DNA of 64,000 bases from Verrucomicrobiia bacterium. GTDB lineage: Bacteria > Verrucomicrobiota > Verrucomicrobiia > Limisphaerales > UBA9464. The stretch's first letter is position 1; each line of letters begins with the position of its first letter. The stretch is taken from positions 234,838 to 298,837 of the forward strand of contig JAHCBB010000003.1 in assembly GCA_019634635.1 (NCBI GenBank), read 5' to 3'. The translations under genes and the position numbers were made by a program. Of this stretch, positions 35,611 through 44,085 are shown in pieces. The notes beneath the pieces are model-generated. The model made no database searches. It saw only the letters and a program-made list of their open reading frames with translations, and was not told the DNA's origin.

Positions 35611-36309
35611 ATGACGCTCTCCATCGTCATCCCGACGCTCAACGAGGCGGAGGAACTGCCGGCGACCCTGCGGCATGTCGCCGCCGTTCCCGAGGTGACC
35701 GAAGTGCTCGTTTGTGATGGTGGCAGCCGTGACGCAACCCGGGAACGCGCCCGTTCTGCCGGGGTACGGGTGTTGGAAGGACCGCCAGGCAGGGGCACGC
35801 AATTGCGCCGGGGTGCCTGCCTGGCAGTGGGGGACGTGGTGGTGCTGCTCCACGCCGATACCTGGCTCCCCCCGGACGCCGGTACGGCAATCGGAGCCGT
35901 GCTGGCACGGCCCGAAGTGGTCGGCGGCGCATTCGAGATGGAGTTTCGGGATCCGCCGTTGTTCGTACGAGGCACCCGGTTTCGGTGCCGGCTACGGATG
36001 CGGTGGTTTCAGTTTGCCTATGGCGACCAGGCGCTGTTTGTGCGGCGGGACGAGCTCGCCCGCGCGGGAGGGGTGCCCGAGGTCCCGCTCATGGAGGAGT
36101 TCCTCCTCTGCGCGGCGTTGCGACGTCTCGGACGCCTCGCCCTGGCACCCGCCACGGTTTCCACGTCCTCCCGGCGATTCCGGCAGCATGGGACGCTTCG
36201 CACTTATCTGCGCATGGGAATGGTCACACTGGCCTGGTGGTTTGGCGCGAGCCCCGCGTTCCTTCAACGGCGCTACGCTCAAGGCCCGGATCCCTCCTCG
36301 CGAAGTTGA
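35611..36309 (+). CDS. Family 2 glycosyltransferase (TIGR04283-like)
   Basis: 232 residues from ATG 35611. The N-terminus LSIVIPTLNEAEELPATL and the DGGSRDATRERA motif are those of GT-A enzymes, and HADTWLPPDA carries the DxD-like motif. GGAFEMEF, YGDQALFVRR and VPLMEEFLL follow in the order of the small TIGR04283 transferases. Their acceptor is not known. The 3' end overlaps the convergent hydrolase gene by 31 bp. The frame extends upstream into the kinase gene, but this is a shadow. Confidence 0.82.
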   Translation: MTLSIVIPTLNEAEELPATLRHVAAVPEVTEVLVCDGGSRDATRERARSAGVRVLEGPPGRGTQLRRGACLAVGDVVVLLHADTWLPPDAGTAIGAVLARPEVVGGAFEMEFRDPPLFVRGTRFRCRLRMRWFQFAYGDQALFVRRDELARAGGVPEVPLMEEFLLCAALRRLGRLALAPATVSTSSRRFRQHGTLRTYLRMGMVTLAWWFGASPAFLQRRYAQGPDPSSRS

Positions 36310-37352
36310 TCGTGCGGAATTCCCACTCGGCGAGGAGCCGACTCCAACCACTGCACGACGGGCCCGGACAATGCGTCGAGCCGGAAAGGAGCCTCCTCGT
36401 GGCTGGCACCACTCAGTTCAACCATCGCCGAGCCGGGAGCGGAAAGCTCACGAAGGCCCTGAACCACTGCAGTGGGCGCCACCACGTCCCCATCGGCCGC
36501 GATGAACAGCGGCGTCAATCCGGATCCAAACAGCCAGTCGGCCGGATCGAGGCCGTCGGGTCCGGCCTCCGCGAGGGCCGGGAGCCGTGCGGTCGCGCGC
36601 CGGATGATTCCCCTGGGAAGCCAGGAGGCGTAGTCTTCCCGCAGCGCCTCGACGGCATCGCCAAGGCGCCCGTAGGGAGTCATGGCGATGGTGATGGCAA
36701 CCCGGCCATCCACCAGGGTCCAGCGAATGGCCACGGCCGCCCCGTAGGACACTCCCAACACGGCGATCGGCGCGGACACCTGGTCGCGGCGCTTCAGTTC
36801 GTCGAGCAACTCCCGAAGGTCGGCGGCCTCCCGGATGCCAAAGGAGATGCGCCGCCCGTTGGATTCCCCGTGCCCGCGCAGATCCACCAGGACACACCGC
36901 CACCCTGCCGAACCCAGCCGCAGCGCCCAGGGAATCATCGAATCCTGGCTCAGCCCATATCCATGCAGCAGCACCACGGTGCCGCGGGGACGGCTAGACG
37001 ACGGCAACGGGTCGCCGGGAACCGTGGCAAGAAACCGGTAGAATGGGCGAGGCCCTGAGGGACTGGCGTGATTGGTCACCACCACTTGGAGCCCGTAGTC
37101 CGCAGGAGGCACGACCCGGTAGGCGAGAGTCACCGGTGGCTCCCCAACGGTCGCCCACTGGAGCGGCACCCGCTCCGTGAATTCGCCGGGAAATGCGTAG
37201 TACACCCGGGGCTCGGGGGCGACGGCCTGGGGAAAAGTGTTGGGGGCGCGCGCCAACTGGCGGGCCACAAACCCTGAGGGCGTGCAGGCCGGAAGCGCCC
37301 CCGCCAGCGCCAGAGCCAACATCCATGGCAGGGAAAATGGGCGGCGCGGCAC
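36279..37352 (-). CDS. Alpha/beta hydrolase, probable lipoprotein
   Basis: About 357 residues from GTG 37352, which follows the upstream gene's TGA by 1 nt and so suggests coupling. The N-terminus PRRPFSLPWMLALALAG and LPAC (Cys near 23) read as a lipoprotein signal. The hydrolase core has VVLLHGYGLSQDSM, LVDLRGHGES, the nucleophile elbow GVSYG and a His in SGASHEEAPF. Substrate unknown. An ATG at 37322 is an alternative start. It is in a two-gene unit with the sugar isomerase. Confidence 0.78.
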   Translation of the reverse strand: MPRRPFSLPWMLALALAGALPACTPSGFVARQLARAPNTFPQAVAPEPRVYYAFPGEFTERVPLQWATVGEPPVTLAYRVVPPADYGLQVVVTNHASPSGPRPFYRFLATVPGDPLPSSSRPRGTVVLLHGYGLSQDSMIPWALRLGSAGWRCVLVDLRGHGESNGRRISFGIREAADLRELLDELKRRDQVSAPIAVLGVSYGAAVAIRWTLVDGRVAITIAMTPYGRLGDAVEALREDYASWLPRGIIRRATARLPALAEAGPDGLDPADWLFGSGLTPLFIAADGDVVAPTAVVQGLRELSAPGSAMVELSGASHEEAPFRLDALSGPVVQWLESAPRRVGIPHDQLREEGSGP

Positions 37353-37353
37353 G

Positions 37354-38286
37354 TCAGCGAGGGCGCCCGGCCCCGGGGCAGAAGGGTCGCAGCACGTTGC
37401 CGGCAACCCGCAGGGCGTTCTGACGGCCTTCCAGCGTCCTGCCAAAAGTGTCGTCCTCAACCTCGATGCACACCGGGCCGCGATAGCGGGTCTCCATCAC
37501 GGCGCCGAGGAAACGGCCCCAGTCCATCTCGCCATATCCCGGGATCCGCGGTTGATGCCACTCCAGCGGATGCGCAAAGACGCCGACGTCGTCCATCCGG
37601 TCACGCCGGATCTTCACGTCCTTGGCGTGCAGGTGGAAGATCCGGTCCTGAAACTCCTGGAGCGGGGAGACCGGATCCATGTGCTGCAGGACAAAATGCG
37701 ACGGGTCGTAGTTCAGCCCGAAGTGCTTCGAAGGAATGTCGGCAAACGCCCGGCGCCATAGGATCGGCGTGGTCATCAGGTTTTTACCGCCCGGCCATTC
37801 GTCGCCCGTGAAACGCATCGGGCAGTTCTCGATGCCGATCCGAACCCCATGGTCTTCGGCGAAGGCGACCAGCGGCCGCCAGATTTTAAGGAACCGCGGC
37901 CAGTTGGCGTCCTCGGAGCGCGTCCAGTCGCGACCCACAAAGGTGTTCACCGTCTCCAACCCGAGCCGCTCCGCCGCCAGGATCACCCGGCGCAGGTGGG
38001 CCACCGCTGCGCGGGACACCGAGGGATCCGGGTCGAGCGGGTTCGGATAATAACCCAGGGCCGACAGCGACACTTGATGCCGGTTGCAGAGGGCGTGGAT
38101 CGCGTCCGCCCCGGCCGCAGTGAGGCCGTCCACAACCACATGGGTGACCCCGGCAAACCGGCGTTCCGCGCGGCCACTGGGCCAGCACATGGCCTCGACG
38201 CACTCGAATCCCTCGGCCGCGGCGAACGTGAGTACCTGTTCGAGGGTGAGCTCGGGGAGGATTGCGGAGACGAAACCGAGTTTCAT
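37354..38286 (-). CDS. Sugar phosphate isomerase/epimerase (xylose isomerase-like TIM barrel)
   Basis: 310 residues. Metal- and substrate-binding residues lie in IENCPMRFTGDEWP, GLNYDPSHFVL, FHLHAKDVKI and the C-terminal VEVEDDTF. These belong to the AP endonuclease 2/xylose isomerase-like superfamily, here in the IolE/hydroxypyruvate isomerase-like branch. The substrate is not evident. MKLGFVSAILPEL is a natural start. It lies directly upstream of a secreted hydrolase gene and is divergent from ilvN. Confidence 0.83.
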   Translation of the reverse strand: MKLGFVSAILPELTLEQVLTFAAAEGFECVEAMCWPSGRAERRFAGVTHVVVDGLTAAGADAIHALCNRHQVSLSALGYYPNPLDPDPSVSRAAVAHLRRVILAAERLGLETVNTFVGRDWTRSEDANWPRFLKIWRPLVAFAEDHGVRIGIENCPMRFTGDEWPGGKNLMTTPILWRRAFADIPSKHFGLNYDPSHFVLQHMDPVSPLQEFQDRIFHLHAKDVKIRRDRMDDVGVFAHPLEWHQPRIPGYGEMDWGRFLGAVMETRYRGPVCIEVEDDTFGRTLEGRQNALRVAGNVLRPFCPGAGRPR

Positions 38287-38456
38287 GGAATGCGGCCGCC
38301 GCAGGGTGTCGCAGGATCGCCGATCAACTCAACCGGGAATGGGAGGAAGGCTGAAGGCTGGAAGCCGGAAGCGGTGCCGGACGAACTCCCGTTCACCGAG
38401 GCAGGAGGTCCCCAAATGCCCCGGATCCTGGACGACGCGTACCGCACAGAAACCCG

Positions 38457-38486
38457 TTGACCCCCTTTTCAGCGGTTCGGTAGCGT
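38457..38486 (+). promoter_or_regulatory. Candidate promoter of the ilv leader and ilvNC
   Basis: TTGACC (38457-38462), an 18-nt spacer and TAGCGT (38481-38486) place the start of transcription close to 38493, at the ATG of a small leader frame. Confidence 0.45.
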
Positions 38487-38493
38487 TCTCCCG

Positions 38494-38608
38494 ATGATTC
38501 CGATGGTTCATGTTCAGGGTGGCGCGGCTCCGTCGGTACGGAGCTGACGCGTGACCTTGGGCCTGCACTGCCGGCTCCCGGGTCGCCCGCGGTTCCGCCG
38601 CGGGTTTT
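38494..38608 (+). promoter_or_regulatory. Possible leader-peptide attenuator upstream of ilvN
   Basis: A 17-residue frame MIPMVHVQGGAAPSVRS (38494-38547) contains one Ile and three Val. A perfect 7-bp hairpin (38527-38533 with 38538-38544) overlaps its last codons. A second, terminator-like hairpin follows: CCCGCGG/CCGCGGG (38586-38592, 38598-38604) then TTTT. The order of promoter, short branched-chain-amino-acid peptide, hairpin and terminator fits ribosome-mediated attenuation of ilvN. I could not identify a convincing antiterminator pairing, so this is a hypothesis. Confidence 0.4.
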
Positions 38609-38712
38609 CGATTTCCGGGGAGGGGGTCACGTGAAGCGTGAGCCGGTCTTCCGGGAACGGGAGAACATCACGAACGACAACAGCCGGTCACGATTTACGG
38701 GTCGCCACACAC

Positions 38713-39186
38713 ATGCGCCATACCATCTCGGTCCTCGTGGAGAACAAATTTGGCGTGCTCACGCGCGTCGCCGGGCTGTTCTCCGGCCGCGGCTACAACA
38801 TTGACTCCCTGAACGTCGCTCCCACCCACGACCCGTCGCTCTCCCGGATGTCCATCGTCACCCGGGGCGACGACGCCACCGTCGAACAGATCGTCAAGCA
38901 GCTCGACAAGCTGATTGATGTGGTCCGGGTCATTGACTACCGGCAGGGCGACTTCATTGACCGCGAGCTGGTGCTGTTGAAGGTCGCCACCGGCCGCGAC
39001 AACCGGGCCGAGGTGGCCCAGATGGCCGAGCTGTTCCGCGCCAAGGTCGTGGACGTCCAGCCCGAGAGCCTCACCATCGAGATCACCGGCGGCGAGGGGA
39101 AGATCGAGAAGTTCATCGAACTGATGAAGAGCTTCGGCATCCTGGACCTCACCCGGACCGGTCAGGTGGCCCTGCCCCGGTCGTGA
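38713..39186 (+). CDS. ilvN: Acetolactate synthase small (regulatory) subunit
   Basis: 157 residues from ATG 38713 (MRHTISVLVENK). It is the regulatory subunit of acetolactate synthase for Val, Leu and Ile biosynthesis. The N-terminal ACT domain HTISVLVENKFGVLTRVAGL, GRGYNIDSLNVAPTHD and the C-terminal domain around KIEKFIELMKSFGILDLTRTG are typical of IlvN/IlvH. The frame continues upstream but lacks conserved sequence there. ilvC follows after 120 nt. The large subunit gene (ilvB) is not in this window. Confidence 0.94.
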   Translation: MRHTISVLVENKFGVLTRVAGLFSGRGYNIDSLNVAPTHDPSLSRMSIVTRGDDATVEQIVKQLDKLIDVVRVIDYRQGDFIDRELVLLKVATGRDNRAEVAQMAELFRAKVVDVQPESLTIEITGGEGKIEKFIELMKSFGILDLTRTGQVALPRS

Positions 39187-39306
39187 ACACGGGATGCCGC
39201 CCGGTGAGCCCGCTGCACGAAAGTCACGATGAGCGGCCGCCCCAGGCGAATGTCGGCCCGGAGGCTTGCATCCTCAACCCCTTCTCCAAGAATCCACAAC
39301 TGAACC

Positions 39307-40329
39307 ATGGCAAAAGTCTATACTGACAAGGACGCCGACCTCGGCGTGTTCAAAGGCCGGACCCTCGCAGTGCTCGGCTTCGGCTCCCAGGGCCACGCCC
39401 ACGCGCTGAACCTCAAGGAAAGCGGTGCGAACGTCATCATCGGCCTTTATGAAGGGTCGAAATCCATCGCCGTCGCCCGCGAAAAGGGCTTCGAGGTGGT
39501 GCCGACCGCGGAAGCGGTCCGGCGCGCTGATGTGATCTTCGTGGCGCTTCCCGACACCAAGCAGGCTGCGGCCTACGCGAAGGACATCGGCCCCAACCTG
39601 TCCAAGGGCAAGACGCTGCTGTTCAGCCACGGCTTCTCGATCCACTTCAAGACCGTGGTGCCGCCAAAGGATGTGGACGTGATCCTGGTCGCCCCCAAGG
39701 GACCCGGCCACATCGTCCGCCGCCAGTTTGTCGAAGGAAAAGGCGTGCCCACCCTGATCGCGGTCTATCAGAATCCGTCCAAGAAGGCGCGGAAGACCGC
39801 TCTGGCCTGGGCGCGGGGCATCGGCGGCACACGAGCGGGGGTCCTCGAGACCACCTTCAAGGAGGAGACCGAGACCGATCTGTTTGGCGAGCAAACCGTC
39901 CTGTGCGGCGGCGCCTCGGCGCTGGTGCAGGCCGGCTTCGAAGTGCTGGTGGAAGCCGGGTACTCCCCGGAAATGGCCTACTTCGAGTGCCTCCACGAAC
40001 TGAAGCTGATCGTGGACCTGATGAACGAGTCCGGCATCGCCGGCATGCGCTTCTCCATTTCCGAGACGGCGAAGTGGGGCGATGTCACGGTCGGCCCCAG
40101 GATCATTGACGCGTCCGTGAAGAAGCGGATGAAGGCGGCGTTGAAGGACATCCAAAGCGGCAAGTTTGCGCGGGACTGGGTGAAGGAATACGAGGGCGGC
40201 TACCGACGGTATCAGGCGCTGCTCAAGGCGGGCGAGAAGCACCCCATCGAGAAGACCGGCGCCAAATTGCGGGCCCTCATGCCGTGGATGCAGCGGAAGA
40301 ACATTCGCGGCGCCCAGGCGGCCTACTGA
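39307..40329 (+). CDS. ilvC: Ketol-acid reductoisomerase (NADP+), class I
   Basis: 340 residues, class I length. It converts acetolactate or acetohydroxybutyrate into the dihydroxy acids by alkyl shift and NADPH reduction. The Rossmann motif [17 protein letters not shown] is near residues 25-41; KARI metal ligands are in [16 protein letters not shown] and the E of [12 protein letters not shown]. The usual QPTGVAL-type end is replaced by [11 protein letters not shown], still typical of the family. No Shine-Dalgarno sequence precedes ATG 39307. It belongs to the ilv unit. Confidence 0.97.
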   Translation: MAKVYTDKDADLGVFKGRTLAVLGFGSQGHAHALNLKESGANVIIGLYEGSKSIAVAREKGFEVVPTAEAVRRADVIFVALPDTKQAAAYAKDIGPNLSKGKTLLFSHGFSIHFKTVVPPKDVDVILVAPKGPGHIVRRQFVEGKGVPTLIAVYQNPSKKARKTALAWARGIGGTRAGVLETTFKEETETDLFGEQTVLCGGASALVQAGFEVLVEAGYSPEMAYFECLHELKLIVDLMNESGIAGMRFSISETAKWGDVTVGPRIIDASVKKRMKAALKDIQSGKFARDWVKEYEGGYRRYQALLKAGEKHPIEKTGAKLRALMPWMQRKNIRGAQAAY

Positions 40330-40353
40330 ACCGCGGCGGCCGCCAAGACGCAG

Positions 40354-40382
40354 TGGACACCGATCGCGACGCAGCCTAGGAT
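40354..40382 (+). promoter_or_regulatory. Candidate promoter of the bactofilin genes
   Basis: TGGACA (40354-40359), a 17-nt spacer and TAGGAT (40377-40382) lie about 45 nt before the bactofilin ATG. Confidence 0.35.
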
Positions 40383-40432
40383 CGTGACTTCAGCCTAGAC
40401 GGAAACTTAAATCACGGAATTACGGATTGATC

Positions 40433-40861
40433 ATGAACGAACCGGGAACTGCGGCGAAAAACGTGTTGCGCTCCGATGTGGAGATCCAGGGCACCCTCAA
40501 GTTTGCGGGTGAGATGACGTTTGAAGGAAAACTCGAAGGCGAGATTCGTGGCGAGGGCGTGCTCCATCTGGGAGACAGCGCCACGGTGAAGGGAGACATC
40601 CATGCCGACTCGGTCGTCGTGCGCGGCAAGATCAACGGCAACATCTCGGCGAAGGACCGGATCGAGATCAAGGCGAAGACCGAACTCTTCGGCGACATCA
40701 AGGCGGCGAAACTGGTGGTCGAGGAAGGGGTCACCTTCGTCGGCAAATCCGAGGTGAATCCGAACAAGGCGGTGCCCACCCCGCCGCCCGTTCCTCGCGG
40801 CGTGGAGAAGGCCCCGGAAGCCCCGCGCCCGCCGGACGCCGGCAAGCTGCTCGGGCGCTAA
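40433..40861 (+). CDS. Bactofilin, polymer-forming cytoskeletal protein
   Basis: 142 residues. Bactofilins form nucleotide-free filaments from a right-handed beta-helix and help place wall or polymer enzymes. The repeated hydrophobic pattern EIQGTLKFAGEMTFEGKLEG, LHLGDSATVKGDIHADSVVV and KTELFGDIKAAKLVVEEG (about residues 15-108) is the DUF583 domain. The tail is Pro-rich. The ATG at 40433 follows an unlikely in-frame TTG at 40427. A short hairpin (40868-40883) separates it from a second bactofilin with zinc ribbons. Confidence 0.9.
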   Translation: MNEPGTAAKNVLRSDVEIQGTLKFAGEMTFEGKLEGEIRGEGVLHLGDSATVKGDIHADSVVVRGKINGNISAKDRIEIKAKTELFGDIKAAKLVVEEGVTFVGKSEVNPNKAVPTPPPVPRGVEKAPEAPRPPDAGKLLGR

Positions 40862-40867
40862 TCCCCA

Positions 40868-40883
40868 GGGGACTTCAGTCCCC
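40868..40883. repeat. Small hairpin between the bactofilin genes
   Basis: GGGGACT and AGTCCCC (40868-40874, 40877-40883) form a 7-bp stem with a 2-nt loop, 7 nt after one stop and 8 nt before the next start. It may trim or stabilise mRNA; no T run follows. Confidence 0.4.
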
Positions 40884-40891
40884 AGTCCGGG

Positions 40892-41587
40892 ATGCCAGTT
40901 CAGCCAAAGGATCAGATCCAGGTCGTTTGTCCGAATTGCGGAAACGGGCAACTCGAGCCCCGCAGGGCGATCTCCACGACCTGTCGGAAATGCCGGCAGC
41001 ACCTGTTGGTTCAGGAACTGCTGAACCCCAGGCTCGCGCCCGCCCCCGCGCCCGCCCTGCTGCACGCGCACCGACGCGTCACCTGCTTCGACTGTGGCAC
41101 CGAGATGGACGTGCCGGTCGCCGCACGGTCTTCGATGTGCAAACGGTGCAGCAGTTATCTCGACTTCCAGGACTACTCCATCGCCAGCACGATCTCGAAG
41201 AGCTTCAAGACCAAGGGCCGGTTTGTGGTGGAGAAGAACGGCTACGTCTTCAATACCGAGGTGCTGGCCGGGGAGATCGTCATTCGCGGCCGCATTCTCG
41301 GCAAGTTGACCGCCGAACGGACCCTCACCGTCCATTCAAACGCCGAAATCCAGGGCACGTTCAAGGCCCCGCTTCTGGTGATTCCGGCGGACAATTGTTT
41401 CCACACGCGGGAAACCCTCCGGGTGACCTCTGTGGAAATCTTCGGGGAACTGGTCGGCAGCATCCGGGCCGAGCGGACGGTCTTCCTGCGCGCAACCGGT
41501 TCGGTGTTTGGAAACCTTCATGCCCACTCCCTGGTCGTGGAGGAGGGGGCCGTGCTGGTCGGACAGATCTCCACCGCGCCGGGTTGA
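40892..41587 (+). CDS. Bactofilin-like protein with two N-terminal zinc ribbons
   Basis: 231 residues. Two Cys4 modules are visible: CPNC 13-16 with CRKC 31-34, and CFDC 65-68 with CKRC 83-86, separated by a Pro/Ala linker. Residues about 115-228 carry a bactofilin-type beta-helix (TEVLAGEIVIRGRILGKLTAE and SVFGNLHAHSLVVEEGAVLV, shown in part). Zinc binding is inferred from spacing. Fusion of zinc ribbons to a bactofilin is unusual. It is 30 nt after the simple bactofilin gene, so the two may copolymerise. The ATG at 40892 fits the first domain. Confidence 0.82.
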   Translation: MPVQPKDQIQVVCPNCGNGQLEPRRAISTTCRKCRQHLLVQELLNPRLAPAPAPALLHAHRRVTCFDCGTEMDVPVAARSSMCKRCSSYLDFQDYSIASTISKSFKTKGRFVVEKNGYVFNTEVLAGEIVIRGRILGKLTAERTLTVHSNAEIQGTFKAPLLVIPADNCFHTRETLRVTSVEIFGELVGSIRAERTVFLRATGSVFGNLHAHSLVVEEGAVLVGQISTAPG

Positions 41588-41656
41588 GGAATCCCGCCCG
41601 GCGATCCGGTGTCCTGACCGTACCGGTGTCCGACTTCAACGCCCGGGCGCCGCCCG

Positions 41657-43288
41657 ATGGCCCCGGACCCGCCTCAAAACACGAATCCGTTCGCCGCACA
41701 ACGCCCGCTCAGGCCAGACTGCCGCGGGTTGAATCTCCTCATCGTTCACAACCATTACCGGCCGGGAGGCGTCCGACGCGTCATCGAACTGGCGTTCCCC
41801 GCCCTCCTGGAGGCTTGGGAGACGCCGGTGACCCGGATTGTTCTCGTGGGCGGGGAGCCCCCCGACGGCGCGTGGCTTCGGGAGTTCAAGGCCCGCGCCG
41901 GTCCCGCCAGGGTCGTCTGCGCCACGGAACCGGCCGCCGGCTACGTCTCCGAGCAACGCCTGGCCCCCGCCACCATCGCCCGGAGGCTGCGGCGCCATCT
42001 GGAAGCCGTCCTCAACAGCCTCGCTCCCGGCCCCTGCGTGATCTGGGCGCACAATCAATGCCTCGGGCGAAACCTGCTGCTGACCCAGGCGGTCCTGACC
42101 GCAGGCCCGGCTCGTGGTTTCCCCGTCGTGATGCATCACCACGACTGGTGGTTCGACAACCGGTGGGCGCGTTGGCCGGAAATGCTGCGGTGCGGATTCC
42201 GAACCCTTCATGACGTCGCGCGGACGCTCTTTCCGGACGTTCCCGGGGTGCGGCATGCCGCCATCAACCAAGCGGATGCCGCCGTGCTGAAGCGCCACCT
42301 GGGAGCGGACGCCGCCTGGATCCCGAACAGCGTTGAACCATTTCCCGAGGTGACCCCCGAGCGACGGCGTCGGGTGCGGGCCTGGATTCGGAAAAACATC
42401 GCCGGCGGCGACCCGGTCTGGCTGGTGCCCTGCCGCCTGATCCGCCGGAAAAACCTGGCCGAGGCGCTGCTGCTGACCCGGTGGCTGCGTCCGGAGGCGT
42501 GGCTGGTGACGACTGGAGGGGTCAGCTCGCCCGCCGAGGAGGATTACGCGCGCCGACTCCGGGAGGCGGCGCAGGAGGAAGGGTGGCGGCTCCGCCTGTC
42601 CGTGCTCACCGGCCCGGGAACCCGTCCGTCCGTTCCCGAGCTCATGGCGTCCAGCGAGGCGGTGCTGCTGACCTCCCTGCAGGAGGGATTCGGACTGCCC
42701 TTTATTGAAGCCTCAGCGGCGGGACGGCCGCTGATGGCCCGTTCCCTGCCCAACATTGCGCCAGACTTGAAGGCCTTCGGCTTCCGGCTGCCGCAGGTTT
42801 ACGACGAGGTGTGGGTGGACCCGCAGTTGCTCGACTGGGATGCGGAGCGCCGGCGGCAATTGCGGTTGTTCCGTCACTGGCTGGCGGCGATTCCGGCCTC
42901 CTGCCGGAGCCGCGTGCCGTGTCCGGCGATGCTGGCCACCGCTGCGCCACCGTCTGCCGTGGCCTTCAGCCGCCTGACACTGACGGCGCAACTGGAAGTG
43001 CTCCGCCAACCCCGGGAACGGTCTTGGACCCTGTGCGCCAGGTGGAATCCCTGGCTGGAGGTCTGGCGGCGTCGCGCAGGACGGGGCGCATTGCAGGCCG
43101 CGCGCTGGCCGCGGGGGGCGCGACACTGGCTTTCGGAGTCCGCTTACGCCGGACGCCTGGCCTCCCTGGTGGCGACAGCGGCGACCTCCCCGCAGCACGA
43201 TCGCGGTCCCGATTGCCAACAGGACCTGCTCAACGCCAAGCTGAGTCCGGAGAATTTGTATCCGCTGCTATGGAGCTCCCGTTCCTAA
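41657..43288 (+). CDS. Glycosyltransferase, GT-B fold (family 4-like)
   Basis: 543 residues. The N-terminus LNLLIVHNHYRPGGVRRVIELAFPAL and a C-terminal GT4 nucleotide-sugar region, SLQEGFGLPFIEASAAGRPLMA near 340-361 with its E-x7-E, place it in the GT-B group. VMHHHDWWFDNRWARWP resembles a segment of the second glycosyltransferase downstream. The C-terminal 110 residues have no recognised family. Donor and acceptor are unknown. Its 3' end overlaps the HAD gene by 19 nt. A polysaccharide-building role is inferred. Confidence 0.8.
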   Translation: MAPDPPQNTNPFAAQRPLRPDCRGLNLLIVHNHYRPGGVRRVIELAFPALLEAWETPVTRIVLVGGEPPDGAWLREFKARAGPARVVCATEPAAGYVSEQRLAPATIARRLRRHLEAVLNSLAPGPCVIWAHNQCLGRNLLLTQAVLTAGPARGFPVVMHHHDWWFDNRWARWPEMLRCGFRTLHDVARTLFPDVPGVRHAAINQADAAVLKRHLGADAAWIPNSVEPFPEVTPERRRRVRAWIRKNIAGGDPVWLVPCRLIRRKNLAEALLLTRWLRPEAWLVTTGGVSSPAEEDYARRLREAAQEEGWRLRLSVLTGPGTRPSVPELMASSEAVLLTSLQEGFGLPFIEASAAGRPLMARSLPNIAPDLKAFGFRLPQVYDEVWVDPQLLDWDAERRRQLRLFRHWLAAIPASCRSRVPCPAMLATAAPPSAVAFSRLTLTAQLEVLRQPRERSWTLCARWNPWLEVWRRRAGRGALQAARWPRGARHWLSESAYAGRLASLVATAATSPQHDRGPDCQQDLLNAKLSPENLYPLLWSSRS

Positions 43289-44067
43289 GAATCCGGGCGG
43301 TCATTCTGGACGTGTACTCCACGATGCTCACGGTCGGGCCCGCGCCGGCCGACGCGGAGGCGCGATGGCAGGCGCTGTACCGCGAACAGGTGCACCGGGA
43401 GGCGCCGTGGACGCGGACCGCGTTCGCCGCGGCCTGCAGCCACGTCATCGCCCGCCGCCACGCCGAGGCCCGTGCACGGGGCATTCCCTGGCCGGAGATC
43501 CACTGGCCCTCGGTGGTCACCGAGCTGATCCCGGACCTCAAGGACTCCGCGAATGGGCGGTTGGAATCGTTTATTGACCGGCAAATCCAGCTGGGGCGGA
43601 CCGTCGGCATGGGGTCGGAAACAGCGACGACCCTGCACCTGCTGCGCCAGCGGGGCGTGCCGCTGGGCATCGCCTCCAACGCGCAGGCCTACACCCTTCG
43701 CGAACTGGGGGAGGCCCTCGCGGGCCATGGCCTGGATCTCGGAATCTTTCATCCGGACCTGTGTTTCTGGTCCTTCAGGAACGGATTCAGCAAACCGGAT
43801 CCTCATGTGTTTCAGCGCCTGACCCTGCGCTTGGAATCCCTGGGCATTCCGCCCGCGCAGTCCCTCATGGTGGGCGACCGCGCGGACAATGACATCCGGC
43901 CGGCGCGGACGTTTGGCTGGAGCACGTGGCATCTGACCCGGGGCCCCGGGGAGGCGCCGTTCGGTTCGTGGAGCGACCTGCGCACCTGGCTCGAGTCGAG
44001 GACCGGTTCCGAGGAAACCGCCGCCCACCGCACCCCGGGCCCGGATGAGGTCCCGTCCCAATCCTAG
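43270..44067 (+). CDS. HAD-superfamily hydrolase
   Basis: 265 residues from ATG 43270. Motif I is LDVYSTM, a DxYxT-type variant as in several HAD dehalogenase-like proteins. IASNAQAY forms motif II (Ser), FSKPDPHVF gives the Lys, and GDRADNDIRPARTFGW gives the acidic motif. It is probably a phosphatase with a cap domain (residues 20-120). It sits between two glycosyltransferases, overlapping the first by 19 nt, so it may act on a sugar-phosphate or sugar intermediate; this is inferred. Confidence 0.78.
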   Translation: MELPFLRIRAVILDVYSTMLTVGPAPADAEARWQALYREQVHREAPWTRTAFAAACSHVIARRHAEARARGIPWPEIHWPSVVTELIPDLKDSANGRLESFIDRQIQLGRTVGMGSETATTLHLLRQRGVPLGIASNAQAYTLRELGEALAGHGLDLGIFHPDLCFWSFRNGFSKPDPHVFQRLTLRLESLGIPPAQSLMVGDRADNDIRPARTFGWSTWHLTRGPGEAPFGSWSDLRTWLESRTGSEETAAHRTPGPDEVPSQS

Positions 44068-44085
44068 AGCGCCCCGATTTCTCAA

